NCBI GenBank assembly: GCA_016715065.1
Contig: JADKBN010000031.1
Coordinates: 310,001 to 374,000 of the forward strand
DNA: 64,000 nt
Direction of reading: 5' to 3'
DNA from: Fibrobacterota bacterium
GTDB taxonomy: Bacteria > Fibrobacterota > Fibrobacteria > UBA5070
Position 1 is the stretch's first letter, and every line of letters begins with the position of its first letter. A model generated the notes under the pieces. The model saw only the letters and a list, made by a program, of their open reading frames with translations. It was not told the origin of the DNA and ran no database searches. This document shows, one piece after another, positions 53,042 through 62,117 of the stretch. Made by a program: the position numbers and the translations under genes.

Positions 53042-53738
53042 GGGAGCCGCCCAGCCGGGCACGACCGCCCACCACATCGCTTTCCACGCGCCCGTCGCAC
53101 AGGGTCACCACCCGATCCACACGACTGGAAAGATCGCGCTCGTGCGTCACCAGCAGGATGGTCTTGCCTTGGTCGGCGAAGGCCGTGAACAGATCCAACA
53201 CTTCATCGGCCGTGCGCGTGTCCAGGTTTCCCGTGGGTTCGTCGGCCACCAGCAATGCGGGATCGTTGGCCAAGGCGCGCGCGATCGCCACGCGCTGTTG
53301 CTGGCCTCCGGAAAGGGAAAGCGGAAGTTTCGCGGCTTGGTCTTCGATCCCCACCTTCGCCAACAGAGCCATCGCGCGCGGCTTTGCCTCCGCCACGGAA
53401 ACACCCGCGAAGTCCATGGGCAGCATCACGTTTTCCAGCACCGTGAGCGTGGGCAAAAGCTGGAAGGATTGGAAGATCACGCCCACTTTCTGTCCACGCC
53501 AACGGGCCAGGCCGTCTTCGTCCAAGCCCGCGAGATCCGCCCCTTCCATCAGGATCTTTCCGGAAGTGGGCCGATCGATCCCCGCCACGAGATTGGCCAG
53601 CGTAGACTTCCCGCTTCCGGATTTTCCCACCACCGCCACGAAGCTCCCTTTGGCGATGGACAGCTCCACTCCCCGCAACGCGTGGAACTCGACGGTTCCC
53701 ACCTGATAGGTCTTGCCCAGATTCTTCAACTCGATCAT
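53034..53738 (-). CDS. ABC transporter ATP-binding protein (LolD/MacB type)
   Basis: 234 residues. Walker A GKSGSGKST near residue 38, Q-loop GVIFQSFQLLPTLTVLENV, signature LSGGQQQRVAIARAL, Walker B ALLVADEPTGNLD and H-loop VTHERDL. The FQSFQLLPTLTVLENVMLP stretch is characteristic of the LolD/MacB branch that drives FtsX-type permeases. GGGAG is six bases before this ATG; the 50 upstream codons of the frame are not homologous. It is first in a three-gene operon, divergent from a TetR regulator with a dyad between. Confidence 0.9.
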   Translation of the reverse strand: MIELKNLGKTYQVGTVEFHALRGVELSIAKGSFVAVVGKSGSGKSTLANLVAGIDRPTSGKILMEGADLAGLDEDGLARWRGQKVGVIFQSFQLLPTLTVLENVMLPMDFAGVSVAEAKPRAMALLAKVGIEDQAAKLPLSLSGGQQQRVAIARALANDPALLVADEPTGNLDTRTADEVLDLFTAFADQGKTILLVTHERDLSSRVDRVVTLCDGRVESDVVGGRARLGGSHA

Positions 53739-53753
53739 CTTGTACTCCCGTCC

Positions 53754-53781
53754 GATATTGGACACGTGTACATTCAATATC
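53754..53781. promoter_or_regulatory. Candidate TetR operator in the divergent region
   Basis: GATATTG and CAATATC arms around an inner perfect palindrome ACACGTGT, 28 bp in all. It starts 16 bp before the ATPase start codon, so binding there would block the ABC operon directly. Confidence 0.5.
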
Positions 53782-53882
53782 CAGGCAACCTCCAGATCTT
53801 CCAAACGACAGACTTCCCGATCTGTACGGTACTGGACAAAAACACCGATTCGTTCAACAACACCTCCCTTCGAGAACCTCCC

Positions 53883-54446
53883 ATGCACACCTCCACCAAT
53901 GAGCCCACCGAAGACCGACGCATCCTACGGACCCGGCAGACCTTGAAGGTGGCCTTCATGGAGCTGCTCCAGGAACGGGGCTGGGAACAGATCCGCGTGC
54001 AGGACATCTGCGACCGCGCCAACGTGGGACGCTCCACCTTCTACAATCACTTCGTGGACAAGGAAGGTCTGCTCGTGGGCGGCCTCACGGATCTGGGCAA
54101 ATACATCACCGCCACCTTCAGCGAACGCCCGGACGCACCCGTGTTCTGGTTCGCCCGACCGCTCCTGGATCATATCCTGGAGAACGAGGACATGTTCCGT
54201 CAACTGCGCGGATCCAGCTCCGAAGCGGTCTTGAAGGCGCGCTTTTGCCAGTTGGCGACGGACCTGGCCCGCAAAGGCCTGGTCGCGCGTGGGGTGCAGG
54301 GGCATCGGCTGGAGGCGGGAGCGAGCTTCGTGGGGGGCGCATTCATGGAACTTCTGAGCTGGTACGTGCACGCCCACAAGAGGCCATCGGTGGACAAGTT
54401 GGAGGCCCTGTTCCACGAGATGGCTGCCGGAGCGATCGGGGGGTAG
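53883..54446 (+). CDS. TetR-family transcriptional regulator
   Basis: 187 residues. N-terminal DNA-binding domain: RILRTRQTLKVAFMELLQERGWEQIRVQDICDRANVGRSTFYNHFVDKEGLL, where QIRVQDICDRANVGRSTFYNHF is the HTH. The C-terminal ligand domain (TetR_C_33-like) includes a region with RQLRGSSSEAVLKARF. The start is the ATG giving MHTSTNEPTE, preceded by no strong ribosome-binding site; the open frame upstream is a shadow of the ABC gene. It probably represses the divergent ABC operon and itself; the inducer would then be the exported compound. It ends 43 bases from the convergent GH43 gene. Confidence 0.85.
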   Translation: MHTSTNEPTEDRRILRTRQTLKVAFMELLQERGWEQIRVQDICDRANVGRSTFYNHFVDKEGLLVGGLTDLGKYITATFSERPDAPVFWFARPLLDHILENEDMFRQLRGSSSEAVLKARFCQLATDLARKGLVARGVQGHRLEAGASFVGGAFMELLSWYVHAHKRPSVDKLEALFHEMAAGAIGG

Positions 54447-54489
54447 CCGCCCCCTCCGAGTCCGGTTGGTCGCTATGATGGTGCTACGG

Positions 54490-56202
54490 TCAATCCAGGA
54501 TGCGGATCAGACGGCTCCCGCTCCCGAAGCCGAACTCGCGAAGGGTCCTTGTGGCTCCATCGCCCTTCAAGACTCCGCTTCGTTTTCCCGAAAGCTCGAA
54601 GACCTCCATCGTCTGCCCTGCCGGCAAAACGAAGAGCTCCGTCCCCAACAGCACAAACGTCGTCCTGCTGCGATCCAGCCTTGAGCCGAACTTCACGTCG
54701 CTGGTCGCTTCCTTGATCAGCACGAAGTCGTCGACGCGCATCCAATTCTTCACGTTGGCGTCCGTGCGGATCCCGATCTCCAAAATGCCGTCGGTGACGG
54801 GGATCCCCGCGACCTTGAATTGGGTCCAGTTCGAGAGCGTGCTGGCGACATTCACGGAGTATTCCTTGCCGTCGGAGGTCCGGGCATACAACGTGGACGA
54901 TTTTTGTTTGCCGCTGGAGCGCACCCAAGCCGACAGCGAATAGGTGGTCGCAGGCAATCCGGCGAGCGTCTGCGACTTCTTGGCGATGTAGGCGGAGGCC
55001 GAATCGTAGAAGTTGAGCGCCCAGCGTCCCGTGCGCCCTCCGGCGATGTTCCCGCCCGGGAACACCGGTCGATCGGTGGAGTCGGTCCATCCCGCCAACG
55101 TCGCGAGAGTCACCCGATCGGCTTCGAAGCTGGGATTGAGAGCCCAGTTGTTGCCCTCCCCCACGGTCCAGCTTCCGGTGGCCGCATCCAGGTTCCATTC
55201 GGAAACCGAATTCATGGAAGGCGTGATGCCGGAAAACGACAACGGCATCCATTGGTTGTACCCCAGGCCGTTGCCCGCGAAATCCGACCAACGGTCGCCG
55301 GCGTACACCACCGTCGTGTCGGTGGTGCCATCCACCCGGAAGAAGAAGCCGGTCTGGGACACGTGGCTGAAGTCCATGTCGGTGTTGCCCATGACGAATT
55401 CTGTTTCATAGGGGCCGAGGATGTTCGTGGCCGACTGCAGGTAGGTGTGCGAGGCGTTCCAGCCGTGGAGGTCCGACGAGGCGATGTAGTAGCGTCCCCG
55501 ATGCTTGAACATGCAGTTGCCTTCGCGGCCCGGGGTCTTGGCGATCTGGACCGCCTGCTCCACGGCGAGGTAGTCGGATTCGCGCAGCGGCGCGACGTAG
55601 AGGTAGGCACGACCCTTCGAGGAGGAACAGATCAGGTAGGCCTTGCCGTCGTCGTCGACAAATACCGTCTGGTCGCCGCTCATGTTGTTGACCACGCCGG
55701 GCAGGGTGGGCTGGACGTGGTCGACCACGAATTTCCCAGTCGGGGAGTCGGAGGTGGCGAACAGTTCCCCGGCTCCGACGGCGGACCCGGAGTCCTGCGC
55801 GAGCATCACGTACTTGCCTGTGTTCTGGTTGAAGGCCACCCCCATGCGTCCGAACCAGACGGTTCCCTTCATCCCCGTGGTGTTCGAATCCAGCACGTCG
55901 CCTTCGAACTTCCAGTTCACCAGATCCTTGGAGGAATAGCAGGTGACCGACACGAACCGCCAGTCGGTGTTCGGTTTGCCCGGGGTGGCCGCGTAGGTCT
56001 CGGCGCCCGCGTAGTGGACGCCGTACCAGTACCAGGTGGACCCGAACTTGTAGACGCCACCCCCCTGGGAGTAGATCGGGGTGCCTTGGTCGTCCTTCCA
56101 GAAGGAGTCGTTCACGATCGTGTTTCCCGCCTCGGCGGGACGGAAGGCGACCAGGGCGGCGGCCAACGCCAGCAAGCGCAAAAGACGGTTCGGGTGTGTC
56201 AT
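54490..56202 (-). CDS. GH43-like glycosidase with carbohydrate-binding domain and sorting tail
   Basis: 570 residues. AAGGAG lies seven bases before the ATG; signal peptide about 1-25. Residues about 26-335 are a five-bladed GH43-type propeller (DDQGTPIYSQGGGVYKFG, YWYGVHYAG, SSKDLVNWKFEG, FNQNTGKYVMLAQDSGSA, MSGDQTVFVDDDGKAYLIC). Residues about 345-500 are a CBM4/CenC-like domain (NPSFEADRV, TYSLSAWVRSSG). The last ~65 residues (MEVFELSGKRSGVL ... RLIRILD) look like a type IX secretion sorting tail. It acts outside the cell on side chains of hemicellulose or galactan. The GH43 subfamily, and hence the sugar removed, was not resolved; the D/E/D triad was not assigned with certainty. Confidence 0.8.
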   Translation of the reverse strand: MTHPNRLLRLLALAAALVAFRPAEAGNTIVNDSFWKDDQGTPIYSQGGGVYKFGSTWYWYGVHYAGAETYAATPGKPNTDWRFVSVTCYSSKDLVNWKFEGDVLDSNTTGMKGTVWFGRMGVAFNQNTGKYVMLAQDSGSAVGAGELFATSDSPTGKFVVDHVQPTLPGVVNNMSGDQTVFVDDDGKAYLICSSSKGRAYLYVAPLRESDYLAVEQAVQIAKTPGREGNCMFKHRGRYYIASSDLHGWNASHTYLQSATNILGPYETEFVMGNTDMDFSHVSQTGFFFRVDGTTDTTVVYAGDRWSDFAGNGLGYNQWMPLSFSGITPSMNSVSEWNLDAATGSWTVGEGNNWALNPSFEADRVTLATLAGWTDSTDRPVFPGGNIAGGRTGRWALNFYDSASAYIAKKSQTLAGLPATTYSLSAWVRSSGKQKSSTLYARTSDGKEYSVNVASTLSNWTQFKVAGIPVTDGILEIGIRTDANVKNWMRVDDFVLIKEATSDVKFGSRLDRSRTTFVLLGTELFVLPAGQTMEVFELSGKRSGVLKGDGATRTLREFGFGSGSRLIRILD

Positions 56203-56526
56203 GATTTGTCTCCTTGGGACGTGTCATCGCCGGCGCCGGGTTCGGCCTTCGTCCTGGTCGAAAAACCACACGGGCCGATTCGCGGCCTCGCGCTTATGTC
56301 CAACCTCCGGGCTGGACAGAATCTAGTTCCGCAGACCGAACCATGGCTTCAAGAATGGACACGACCCCGCTCGGCGAAGGACTCCCGCGACGGTTCGCCG
56401 GGTATCGGCTGAGCACGCCGCCCTCCGTGGTCGCGGATCACCATTCCGGACGGAATTCGTCAAACGACCGACAGGTGGATGGTCGATGTCGAGGTGAGGA
56501 CGGGATTCCGCGTCAGAGATGGACTC
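56203..56526. other. Non-coding stretch upstream of GH43
   Basis: No gene, repeat or clear promoter seen. It probably holds the GH43 promoter (minus strand) near its left end. Confidence 0.4.
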
Positions 56527-56754
56527 TCAGAACAGTCGCATGGTGGGCCCGATGGCCTGCATGTGCAAGGCGCCCGAGGCGTCGCGGATCCTGACGATCC
56601 GGGATCCCCAGAACCGGGGAAGCTCGATGGACCGCGAGGCGCCCAGATAGGCTTCGCGGATGCTCTCCAGGCGCCCATCCATTCCGAGGATGGACACTTC
56701 CACAGAGCCCATGATCCAAGTCGGCACCTGGAGGAGATTTGCGCCGGTTGGCAT
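56527..56754 (-). pseudogene. Orphan C-terminal sorting-like domain (body of the gene missing)
   Basis: 75 codons ending in the same module as the two BNR-type genes at the right end of the window: GMDGRLESIREAYLGASRSI, LPRFWG, RIVRIRDASG, HMQAIGPTMRLF-stop. Even the lead-in matches (TGANLLQVPTWIMGS against IGSRLEVPQWVSGN). No propeller or enzyme sequence precedes it in frame, so it is the tail of a deleted secreted protein between GH43 and GH74. Confidence 0.6.
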
Positions 56755-57073
56755 AGCGCGTCGGCGGTGGCAGCGGATCGAAGCAGAACGTTTCGGCGGT
56801 CAAGCCGGCCAGAAGGCAGTGGTCGCATTCTCCGTTTCCTTGAACCCACCTCTCCCCCCGGCTCCAACCTGATCCCCGGAAAGCACATGGAATGCCGCCC
56901 GCAAGCCGGGAGTCGCAGTTGGTTCTCGCGAGAACGGCGAAGATCGCCGATCGGGTTTTCTTGGAAGAAAGGGATCGGTTGGCAACGGAGACCTCCCTCG
57001 GGATACCTTCCTCTCTCGGAACCTCCTCCTCGCAATCGGGGATGGTTTCGCTTCCTTCACGGAGATCCAGAGC
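56755..57073. other. Upstream region of GH74
   Basis: No gene supported on either strand. GGAG at 57061-57064 is the ribosome-binding site of the GH74 gene. Promoter not identified. Confidence 0.4.
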
Positions 57074-59575
57074 ATGTCCAAATCCGTCTTTTGCGCCGTC
57101 GCGGTGTCCGCCGCCCTCCTCGCCGCCCCTCTCGAGGCTGCCTACACCTGGAAGAGTGTCCAGATCCTGGGCGGCGGCTATGTCCCGGGTGTGGCGTTCC
57201 ATCCCACCGCCAAAGGGGTGGCCTACAACCGCACCGACGTGGGCGGCGCCTATCGGTTGGCCGCCAACGGCAAGGACTGGGTGGCCATCAACGACGGTTT
57301 CGCCAGCGCCAACGACATGGGCTCCATCGCCATCGGCTTGGACCCCGCCGACCCCAATGCTGTCTACCTCACCGGCGGCCTCTATCTGACCATCGCGTGG
57401 GCTGGACCCGCCTCGTTTTTCCGCTCGACCGACCAAGGCGCCACCTGGACCAAGATCCCCCTGACCACCACCAATGTCACAGGCACCAAGAGCACGATGG
57501 TCAACAAAGACGGCGCGCTGTGCCTGGGTGGCAACGAAGGCACCCGTGGCGCCGGACCCCGCATCGCCGCCAAGGGATCCACACTCTATCTGGGAACCAA
57601 TCAAAACGGCCTGCTGCAGAGTACCGACAAGGGCGACACCTGGACCACCGTGACCGCCCTGGGCGATACCGGTGTCAGCGCCGTGTTGTTCGATGATGCC
57701 GGCAACGTCTACGCCGCACCTTACGCCGGCGGCCTGTACATGAGCACCAACGGCACGACCTGGACCCAACTGACCGGGTTCACCGGCAAGATCTACCAGA
57801 TGGGCTACGCCAAAACCACCAACACCATCTGGATCACCTCCAACGCCACCAAGCCTCTGGACCAGAACGAGGGCGGCGGCGGCAGCGTGTGGACGTTCGA
57901 CGCGACCGCCAAGACCTTTGCCAAGGTGACCATGCCGGAAAAAGGCGGCAAGGACTACGGCTACGGGGGAGTGAGCGTGAATCCCGCCAACGCCCAGCAG
58001 ATCTTGATTTCCACCGTGGGCTGGTGGCGTGGCAAGGATTCCCCGAAGACTCCCGCCACCTTCGTGCCCCACGAGGCCATCTTCCAAAGCCTGGACGGCG
58101 GCAAGACCTGGACCGACATTTTGGGCAACGGCAACTTGGACGGCGCCAGCGCGTTCAGCTCCGTCACCTCCAACCCCCACTGGCTCACGGCCCTGGCCGT
58201 GGATCCGTCCAATCCCGAGCACGTGATCTTCGGGACCGGCTACGGCGTGTGGAGCACCGAGAACGCATCGGCCGCCAAGCCCATCTGGAGCTTCACCAAC
58301 AAAGGACTGGAAGAGACCGTACCCCTTGGCCTGGTCAGCTCCACCGTGGGCGCGCCCCTGGTGAGCGTGGTCGGCGACGTGGACGGCTACTACCACACCG
58401 ATCTGGACGTTCCTCCCACCACCCGCCACCAGATCGAAGCCGGGACGAATTTTGACTTGTCCGTGGCCGGCAAGGCTCCCACCAAGATGGTCCGCATCTT
58501 CAAGGAAGCCACGAAAGGGTTGGGCGCCTATTCCGAAGACGCAGGCAAGACCTGGACGGCCTTCAAGACCTATCCCCCCTTCGTGCAGGGACAATATTCG
58601 ACCAGCCCCACCTACACCAACGAGACCAACTACGCGGCCATCTCCGCCGACGGCTCCAGCATCGTGTGGAACATGCAGACCCACGGCGTGTACTTCTCCA
58701 AGGACAAGGGCGCCACCTGGACCAAGTCCACCACCGCCGCCTCGCTTTTGGCCAACTCCTTCGTGGGCTTTCGCGTGGTCGCCGACCGTGTCACGGCAGG
58801 GACCTTCTACATCTACAACGCAGCCACCGGAATCCTGTACCGCTCCGTCGACGACGGCGCCAATTGGACAGTGATGAACTCCACCCTCCAGAAGGTGGAC
58901 GACTGGGCCTACAACTACATGCGCGTGTACGCCTCCCCCAAGGCCGCAGGCGTTCTGTGGATCACGCAGGGCCAGCAGGACCCGCCCGCCATGTGGCTGG
59001 GCGAGAACATCGTGTACCGCTCCATCGACGGCGGCGCGACCCTGGAGGAAATGAGCACCTTGAAATCGGCAACCGCCATCGGATTCGGCAAAGGCCTCAC
59101 CTCCGACATCCCCGCCATCTACGCCTACGGCCTCAAGGGCAGCAGCAAGGGGCTGTTCCGCTCCACCGACGACGGCGCAACCTGGACGCGCATCGACGCG
59201 GCCGGCCACCAGTACGGTGGATTCGGGATGATCACGGGCGACCCCTGCATCTTCTCGCGCATCTACGTGTCGGGAGGTGCCGCCCGCGGCATCCTCTACG
59301 CGGAAGACGGAGTGAATGCCAATTCCTGTCCCGACCGCATCGACAACAAGGGTGGATCCTCCGTGTCGGGTCGCGCCACGAACCTCGACGGAATCCGTCG
59401 CCAGGGTGGAAGACTCGTATCCTCCTGGGCCTTCGTGCTGACCACCCTGGACGGCCGCGAGGTGCGCCACTCGACTCCCTCCGCCCAGGGAGCTTCCCTT
59501 TCGCTGGAAGGCCTGCACAAGGGGCTCTACGTGGCGCAAGGCGCAGGATCGAGCACGAAGATCTCGGTGTTCTGA
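57074..59575 (+). CDS. GH74 xyloglucan-active endo-glucanase with type IX-like tail
   Basis: 833 residues, signal peptide about 1-23. Two tandem seven-bladed propellers with Asp-box/BNR motifs (STDQGATWTK, STDKGDTWTT, SLDGGKTWTD, SVDDGANWTV, STDDGATWTR). GH74 catalytic candidates: Asp55 in YNRTDVGGAYR (base) and Asp435 in GDVDGYYHTDL (acid). NPHWLTALAVDPSNPEHVIFGTGYGVW is a strong GH74 block. It hydrolyses the xyloglucan backbone outside the cell (family role). The C-terminal ~70 residues (SWAFVLTTLDGREVRHS ... GLHKGLYVAQG ... KISVF) resemble a type IX sorting domain. GGAG nine bases before the ATG. Endo- versus exo-activity and debranching tolerance cannot be read from this. Confidence 0.92.
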   Translation: MSKSVFCAVAVSAALLAAPLEAAYTWKSVQILGGGYVPGVAFHPTAKGVAYNRTDVGGAYRLAANGKDWVAINDGFASANDMGSIAIGLDPADPNAVYLTGGLYLTIAWAGPASFFRSTDQGATWTKIPLTTTNVTGTKSTMVNKDGALCLGGNEGTRGAGPRIAAKGSTLYLGTNQNGLLQSTDKGDTWTTVTALGDTGVSAVLFDDAGNVYAAPYAGGLYMSTNGTTWTQLTGFTGKIYQMGYAKTTNTIWITSNATKPLDQNEGGGGSVWTFDATAKTFAKVTMPEKGGKDYGYGGVSVNPANAQQILISTVGWWRGKDSPKTPATFVPHEAIFQSLDGGKTWTDILGNGNLDGASAFSSVTSNPHWLTALAVDPSNPEHVIFGTGYGVWSTENASAAKPIWSFTNKGLEETVPLGLVSSTVGAPLVSVVGDVDGYYHTDLDVPPTTRHQIEAGTNFDLSVAGKAPTKMVRIFKEATKGLGAYSEDAGKTWTAFKTYPPFVQGQYSTSPTYTNETNYAAISADGSSIVWNMQTHGVYFSKDKGATWTKSTTAASLLANSFVGFRVVADRVTAGTFYIYNAATGILYRSVDDGANWTVMNSTLQKVDDWAYNYMRVYASPKAAGVLWITQGQQDPPAMWLGENIVYRSIDGGATLEEMSTLKSATAIGFGKGLTSDIPAIYAYGLKGSSKGLFRSTDDGATWTRIDAAGHQYGGFGMITGDPCIFSRIYVSGGAARGILYAEDGVNANSCPDRIDNKGGSSVSGRATNLDGIRRQGGRLVSSWAFVLTTLDGREVRHSTPSAQGASLSLEGLHKGLYVAQGAGSSTKISVF

Positions 59576-59634
59576 GCGGATCTGGGTGGCCTCCTTGCGA
59601 AACGGCCTGGAAAAACCAAGTTTCTATTTCTGTC

Positions 59635-59652
59635 ACGGTCGGAGACCGTTTT
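59635..59652 (+). terminator. Weak hairpin between GH74 and GH16
   Basis: ACGGTC / GACCGT with a 3-base loop, then TTTT. It could end GH74 transcription or act as an attenuator before GH16; the stem is short. Confidence 0.3.
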
Positions 59653-59675
59653 CGACCTACCGCGGAGTGTGTACG

Positions 59676-60530
59676 ATGAAATGGATCCATACCGTTTTCC
59701 TCGCCTTGTCCATGAGCGCGGTTTCCAGTTGGGCCGGCGCATTGGATTGCTCCGGCGCCGAGCTCTATTCCCTGGACACGGTCAAATACGGACGCTGGGA
59801 AATCCGCATGCGCGCAGGCGCCAAGTCCGGGACCGTCTCTTCCTTCTTCCTCTACTACAACCGATCGCACGAGGGACGCGGCGAACCCTGGCGGGAGCTG
59901 GACATCGAGGTCCTGGGCAAGAACGCCAAGGGATTCCAGTCCAACCCCATCACCGGAACGGCGGAAAAGCGCGCCCCCGCCGAAAAGTTCCACGAAACCG
60001 AAGACGACCTCGCCAAGACCTTCCACACCTACGTGCTGGAATGGACGCCCGACTCCATCGTGTGGGAACTGGACGGCAAACGCATCCGGAAAATCGCTGC
60101 AGACACCCAAGTGGTGGGTCTGCGGTCCAAGTCCATGAGCTACCGCATGAACCTATGGGCTTCCGCTTGGCCCGACTGGAGCGGACCATTCGATCTCAAG
60201 GACCTGCCCACCTGCCAGTTCATCAACTGGATCCGCTACCACAAATACACCCCCGGCAAGGGTCAGGGCGGCTCCAACTGGACCGAAGCGTGGGTGGACG
60301 ACTTCGACACCCTCAACACCACCCGATGGGGCGAAGGTTCGTGGGGCTTCGAGGGCAACTTCGCCACCTTCACCCCCGCCAACCTGGAGACCCAAAACGG
60401 CCTGGCGGTCCTGGCCCTCACCCGACGCGGCCAGGAAGGCACCACCTGCGGATTCGCCCGCGGCCTGTACCCGGAAGACCCCCTGGGCAAGTCCTTCCCC
60501 GGAGCGGGCAAGGGCTTCACCCTGCGCTGA
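59676..60530 (+). CDS. Circularly permuted GH16 1,3-1,4-beta-glucanase (Fibrobacter lichenase type)
   Basis: 284 residues. GGAG eight bases before the ATG; signal peptide about 1-21. The order of strands is permuted as in the F. succinogenes lichenase: catalytic ELDIE (Glu74, Asp76, Glu78; nucleophile Glu74, acid/base Glu78) comes early, after SGAELYSLDTVKYGRWE. The segment that is N-terminal in ordinary GH16 (AWVDDFDTLNTTRWGEGSWG ... NGLAVLALTRRGQEG) closes the protein after YHKYTPGKGQGGSN. Family role: cleaving beta-1,4 bonds next to beta-1,3 in mixed-linkage glucan. It lacks the Ser-rich linker and basic tail of the rumen enzyme, ending KGFTLR; no sorting tail is evident. Confidence 0.93.
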   Translation: MKWIHTVFLALSMSAVSSWAGALDCSGAELYSLDTVKYGRWEIRMRAGAKSGTVSSFFLYYNRSHEGRGEPWRELDIEVLGKNAKGFQSNPITGTAEKRAPAEKFHETEDDLAKTFHTYVLEWTPDSIVWELDGKRIRKIAADTQVVGLRSKSMSYRMNLWASAWPDWSGPFDLKDLPTCQFINWIRYHKYTPGKGQGGSNWTEAWVDDFDTLNTTRWGEGSWGFEGNFATFTPANLETQNGLAVLALTRRGQEGTTCGFARGLYPEDPLGKSFPGAGKGFTLR

Positions 60531-60575
60531 GGTCGCTCCCGGTACCGATCGCCGAGGGCACCCCACCTTTCCCGC

Positions 60576-61877
60576 TCAGAACAGCGGGATGGTGGGGGAC
60601 AATTTCTGCACATGGACGTTCCCCGCTTCGTCGCGGACACGCAGGATCCTCGGACCCCAGGATCGCGGCAAGTCGATGCTGCTCGAAGAGCCGAGATACA
60701 TGAACTTGGAGCTCTCCATGCGTCCCTCCAGATTGGAGATCGTCGCCTGGATGTTTCCCGAAACCCACTGCGGCACCTCCAGACGCGAACCGATCTGTTT
60801 CCAAGCCGAGATGGGGCGGGAAGCGATCCGGGTATCGGACTGGTTTCCGCGCTTGTCGAAAGCCAACGTGTCCAGCCACACCTTGCCCGTATCGCCCATC
60901 ATGACGATTTCCTCGAAGGAATCCCACAACTGGACGGCGTAGAGCTCGCCTCCGAAGGGCTCGTAGATCTTTTCCCACGAACTCCCGTCCTGCGACCACA
61001 AGACGAGGCTTCTCCAGCCCTCGCGTCCCACGGCGACAAATCCCGTTTTTTCCCCGAAGGTCACATCCCGCAGAACCGTGCTCGCCAACGAAGGGCCGAC
61101 ATCGGTCCATTTCTGCCCCTGGTTGGTCGATCGCAGGATGCAGGTGCGACTCTGGTCGCCCGTATATCTTCCTACGGCGATCCAAGTGCCTTGGTTCTCG
61201 GTCAGGGAATTGATTTCCACTCCAGGGACGGTGGCGACCTGGGTCCACATCTTTCCGAGAGCGGATACATGGAACCTCGTGCCCGTTCCGGGCACCAGGG
61301 TGGCCGCCATCCAATCCGCTCCTCCACGATGCACGGCGCGAGTCTCCCCGCCGGTTTGATCGTTCGAGACCGTCCAGGTCTTCGCCCCGTCTTCCGAAAA
61401 CAAAATCTGCTGGCTTCCCACGGCCACCCAACGATCCCCGCCGTCCGTCGCCACGCCCCACAGCACGCCCTTCGCGGGCCCAAGCGACGCCTGCCAAGCA
61501 ACACCATCGTCGGATACCGAGATCACCGGGTACTCGCGGCTGGGGTCCTTGGATCGATAATTGTGTCCGCCCACCGCCACGAAACGCGAATTGGAGCGGG
61601 CGACTCCGTACAAATGCGGATCCATCGCGTCTCCGCAATCGGCAACGGTGGAATCTGCCATCCATTCCCCTTTGACATCCATGTAGAGACCGCGTACGCG
61701 CACGGTTTTTGGGGTTTCACCCACCATCACGAACTTGCGACGGCCATCCACCGCAAGGTCGAAGAAGTAGTGGTACTTCTGCGATTTGAGGGCGAGGCTG
61801 GGAGGCGGCAGTGGATCGATGGCCAATGCGTTGGCGGCGAGGATGGCCGTCACCAGGAGGAGGGAAGAGGTTTTCAT
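60576..61877 (-). CDS. Secreted BNR-type beta-propeller protein with C-terminal sorting-like module
   Basis: 433 residues. AAGGA seven bases before the ATG; signal peptide about 1-19 (ILAANALA). The body has Asp-box-like turns (SDDGVAWQASLG, SEDGAKTWTVS, STNQGQKWTDVG, SQDGSSWEKI), each on a propeller blade with a VAVG strand. No catalytic site recognised, so it could be a binding protein. The last ~75 residues form the module shared with two other loci: NLEGRMESSKFMYLGSSSSI, LPRSWG, RILRVRDEAG, HVQKLSPTIPLF. It diverges from the beta-helix gene across 240 bp in which I see no gene. Confidence 0.7.
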   Translation of the reverse strand: MKTSSLLLVTAILAANALAIDPLPPPSLALKSQKYHYFFDLAVDGRRKFVMVGETPKTVRVRGLYMDVKGEWMADSTVADCGDAMDPHLYGVARSNSRFVAVGGHNYRSKDPSREYPVISVSDDGVAWQASLGPAKGVLWGVATDGGDRWVAVGSQQILFSEDGAKTWTVSNDQTGGETRAVHRGGADWMAATLVPGTGTRFHVSALGKMWTQVATVPGVEINSLTENQGTWIAVGRYTGDQSRTCILRSTNQGQKWTDVGPSLASTVLRDVTFGEKTGFVAVGREGWRSLVLWSQDGSSWEKIYEPFGGELYAVQLWDSFEEIVMMGDTGKVWLDTLAFDKRGNQSDTRIASRPISAWKQIGSRLEVPQWVSGNIQATISNLEGRMESSKFMYLGSSSSIDLPRSWGPRILRVRDEAGNVHVQKLSPTIPLF

Positions 61878-62117
61878 GGAAGGGTCCTTTCGATCAGGAG
61901 GGCATTGTGTGGATTCGACTTTCCATAAGTACCGCCCAAGCGTTCCCTGCAACGACTTCGCCCTTGGGAAAGGCAAACCTTCGTGGCCCAGAGGTGCACA
62001 TCGCCCCGAGCGCAGCCTCCACCCTCGGAGCCGGCGCTCGTTTGGGACGTGGCCAAAAAAGGGTTATCCTGTGGAGGCCGGAGGTCGCGAGACTCCAACC
62101 CATGGAAAGGTCCACCC

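Noticed and set aside
56755..57073. N-terminal remnant of a BNR protein (a DPLPPP segment resembling the BNR protein's start)
   Set aside because: Only six residues match and the frame differs from that of the orphan tail; too weak to claim.
56513..59539. 1008-codon minus-strand open frame opposite GH74
   Set aside because: Shadow of the GH74 gene, rich in Gly, Val and His; no domain; the GH74 frame has clear Asp-boxes and catalytic motifs.
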